A stretch of 64,000 nucleotides of DNA from positions 25,484 to 89,483 of the forward strand of contig NZ_JANIKD010000010.1 in assembly GCF_024580955.1 (NCBI RefSeq), read 5' to 3'. The notes below the pieces were generated by a model that did no database searches, was not told the DNA's origin, and saw nothing but the letters and a program-made list of their open reading frames with translations. Origin of the DNA: Corynebacterium sp. 122RC1 (GTDB lineage Bacteria; Actinomycetota; Actinomycetes; Mycobacteriales; Mycobacteriaceae). This document shows positions 62,443 to 64,000 of this stretch, in pieces. Position 1 is the first letter of the stretch; each line of letters starts with the position of its first letter. The position numbers were made by a program, and so were the translations under genes.

Positions 62443-63930
62443 ATGTCTGAGCATTTTGACTACATCATTGTTGGCACCGGCTTCTCCGGCATCTCCATGG
62501 CTTGCAAGCTCAAGCGCCGTGGCGAGGACAACTTTGTTGTCTTGGACCGCGCGGAGGGCCCAGGCGGCACCTGGCGAGACAACACCTACCCAGGCGTTGC
62601 CTGCGACATCCCATCCCACGTCTACTCCTTCTCCTTCCACCTGAACCCAAACTGGTCCAAGTTCTTCGCCCCAGGCGAGGAGATTCAGCAGTACATGCTG
62701 GACGTAATCCGCGAGGAAGGCATTGAGCCCCACATCCGCCAGTTCAACGAGCTCAAGCACGCCGAGTGGAATGAGGCCGAATCCCTGTGGCACATCACCA
62801 CCGCTCAGGGCGAATACACCTGCAAGTACTACATTTCCGCAGTGGGCAGCCTCACCGTGCCAACGCTGCCAGACATCCCAGGCATTGATACCTTCACCGG
62901 GGACAAGATGCACACCGCGAAGTGGGATCACACCGTGGACCTCACCGGCAAGCGCATCGCAGTGGTAGGCACCGGCGCCTCCGCTATCCAGGTGATTCCT
63001 GAGATGGTGAAGATCGGTTCCGAGGTAGTGGTGTTCCAGCGCACCCCGTCTTGGATTCGCCCACGCCCCGACTACGTTTACTCCGAGACGACGAAGCGCG
63101 CGTTTGCCCGCGACCACGAGGCACTTGAGCGCCACCGCGAGAACATCTACTGGTACCTCGAGCAGGGCTTCGCGGCCCGCAGGAACGTAGCCACCTACAA
63201 GGCAACCGCCACGCAGGAGGCCCTGAACCACCTGCACAACCAGGTGGAGGACCCAGAGCTGCGCGCAAAGCTCACCCCTGACTACGAGATCGGCTGCAAG
63301 CGCGTGCTGCTCTCCAACAACTTCTACCCTGCAATCCAGGACCCAAAGGTTACGCTGGAAACCTCCGCTCTGGTGAGCATGGATGGCAACACCGTCACCG
63401 CTGCTTCCGGCGAATCCTACGAGGTAGACGCCGTTGTGTTCGCAACCGGCTTCGACGCCACCACCGCCCCATTCGCCCCATACATCCACAACGGCTCCGG
63501 CACCTCCCTGGAGGACCACTGGAACGTTGCCGGCATGAAGGCCCTGGACTCCATCACGGTTGCCGGCTTCCCGAACCTTTTCATCATCAACGGCCCCAAT
63601 ACCTCCCTGGGCCACAACTCCACGGTGCACATCGTGGAATCCCAGGCCGACTTTGTCCTGGACACCCTGGACTACCTGGAGGAATCCGGCTACGACGTCT
63701 TCGAGGCAACCCAGGAAGAAGAGGACCGTTACATCGCCGAGATGGATGCCGAGGCAGAAGAGACCATCTGGCTTTCCGGCGGCTGCAAGTCCTGGTACTT
63801 CGACCACAAGTTCGGCCGCCTGACCACCATCTACCCGAACTCCGCCCAGTACTTCCGCGACCACAACGGCGTGTTCAACCCAGAGAAGTACACCTTCCGC
63901 AAGTCCGAGCGTGAAGCCGTCACCGTATAG
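62443..63930 (+). CDS. Flavin-dependent Baeyer-Villiger monooxygenase
   Basis: FAD/NADPH enzyme of 495 residues that inserts oxygen next to a carbonyl, turning ketones into esters or lactones (or oxidising sulfides). Fingerprints: FAD site GTGFSG (11-16), GGTWRDNTYPGVACD (41-55), the type I BVMO motif FTGDKMHTAKWD (151-162), NADPH site GTGASA (176-181), and FATGFD near 345. Both BVMO motifs match the family consensus, which plain N-oxidising FMOs do not have. RBS CAGGAG. It is similar in layout to EtaA-type enzymes; the natural ketone is unknown. Confidence 0.9.
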   Translation: MSEHFDYIIVGTGFSGISMACKLKRRGEDNFVVLDRAEGPGGTWRDNTYPGVACDIPSHVYSFSFHLNPNWSKFFAPGEEIQQYMLDVIREEGIEPHIRQFNELKHAEWNEAESLWHITTAQGEYTCKYYISAVGSLTVPTLPDIPGIDTFTGDKMHTAKWDHTVDLTGKRIAVVGTGASAIQVIPEMVKIGSEVVVFQRTPSWIRPRPDYVYSETTKRAFARDHEALERHRENIYWYLEQGFAARRNVATYKATATQEALNHLHNQVEDPELRAKLTPDYEIGCKRVLLSNNFYPAIQDPKVTLETSALVSMDGNTVTAASGESYEVDAVVFATGFDATTAPFAPYIHNGSGTSLEDHWNVAGMKALDSITVAGFPNLFIINGPNTSLGHNSTVHIVESQADFVLDTLDYLEESGYDVFEATQEEEDRYIAEMDAEAEETIWLSGGCKSWYFDHKFGRLTTIYPNSAQYFRDHNGVFNPEKYTFRKSEREAVTV

Positions 63931-63942
63931 CAACACGCCTTG

Positions 63943-63977
63943 AAAGGGGCCTTGGCCGTGCGCCGGGGTCCCTTTTT
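63943..63977 (+). terminator. Terminator after the monooxygenase
   Basis: AAAGGGGCC (63943-63951) pairs with GGTCCCTTT (63967-63975) with one G-T, and the stem runs into a T-run (63973-63977), 12 bases after the stop. The operon ends here unless read-through occurs; the last 25 bases of the window hold nothing else. Confidence 0.75.
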
Positions 63978-64000
63978 AGTTTTGTGGGGTTGGTGGGGGG

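Noticed and set aside
62428..63936. 502-codon minus-strand frame opposite the monooxygenase
   Set aside because: Antisense frame caused by high GC; the plus-strand gene has both BVMO fingerprints.

Overview
This window comes from the chromosome of a mycolate-producing actinobacterium, almost certainly a Corynebacterium. The reasons are the block AccD3-Pks13-FadD32-corynomycolyltransferases-AftB-UbiA-GlfT2-Glf in the order known from that genus, a PS1-type mycolyltransferase with LGFP repeats, high-GC codon use, and the absence of mycobacterium-only genes. The species cannot be fixed from the sequence alone.

Layout. 1-0.8 kb: start of pckG (minus strand, cut by the window edge). 1.1-6.35 kb: plus-strand block trmB, a NYN-domain protein, an MmpL exporter, an integral membrane protein and a DUF3054 protein. 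6.35-13.8 kb: a complete type II-C CRISPR-Cas island set into the mycolate locus. It has 41 identical 36-bp repeats with 40 spacers on the plus strand, converging on a minus-strand unit tracrRNA-cas9-cas1-cas2, with one perfect hairpin terminator between them. The tracrRNA lies directly upstream of cas9, and its terminator hairpin fills the region that would otherwise be read as an N-terminal extension of Cas9. 13.9-37.9 kb: envelope biogenesis genes: accD3-pks13, two related sortase-type surface proteins inserted between pks13 and fadD32, fadD32, a cutinase-like enzyme and a lipoprotein, two mycolyltransferases, aftB, ubiA, two PAP2 phosphatases, glfT2 and a DUF5129-like membrane protein. glf (46 kb) and a secreted amidase with a terminal LGFP-like segment (47.5 kb) belong to the same theme.

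38.3-45.4 kb is a catabolic island: a 46-residue membrane protein, a sodium:solute symporter, an unknown 176-aa protein, a divergent PucR regulator, a CoA-acylating semialdehyde dehydrogenase and a class III aminotransferase. This fits uptake and breakdown of an omega-amino acid such as beta-alanine, but the substrate is inferred.

49.9-64 kb is a second catabolic region. A plus-strand operon (enoyl-CoA hydratase, 3-hydroxyacyl-CoA dehydrogenase, thiolase, fused CoA-transferase) converges on a glutaryl-CoA-dehydrogenase-like gene. A TAXI-type TRAP transporter follows, then a zinc alcohol dehydrogenase, an alpha/beta hydrolase and a Baeyer-Villiger monooxygenase with both family fingerprints. 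Read together, these genes could oxidise a secondary or cyclic alcohol through a ketone and an ester or lactone, and send a C5 dicarboxylate to acetyl-CoA. No single gene proves this route, and the cluster may continue beyond the window.

No rRNA, tRNA, insertion sequence or prophage gene was seen. Start codons were chosen from ribosome binding sites and family N-termini. Hairpins and operators were found by eye; promoters are the least certain calls.
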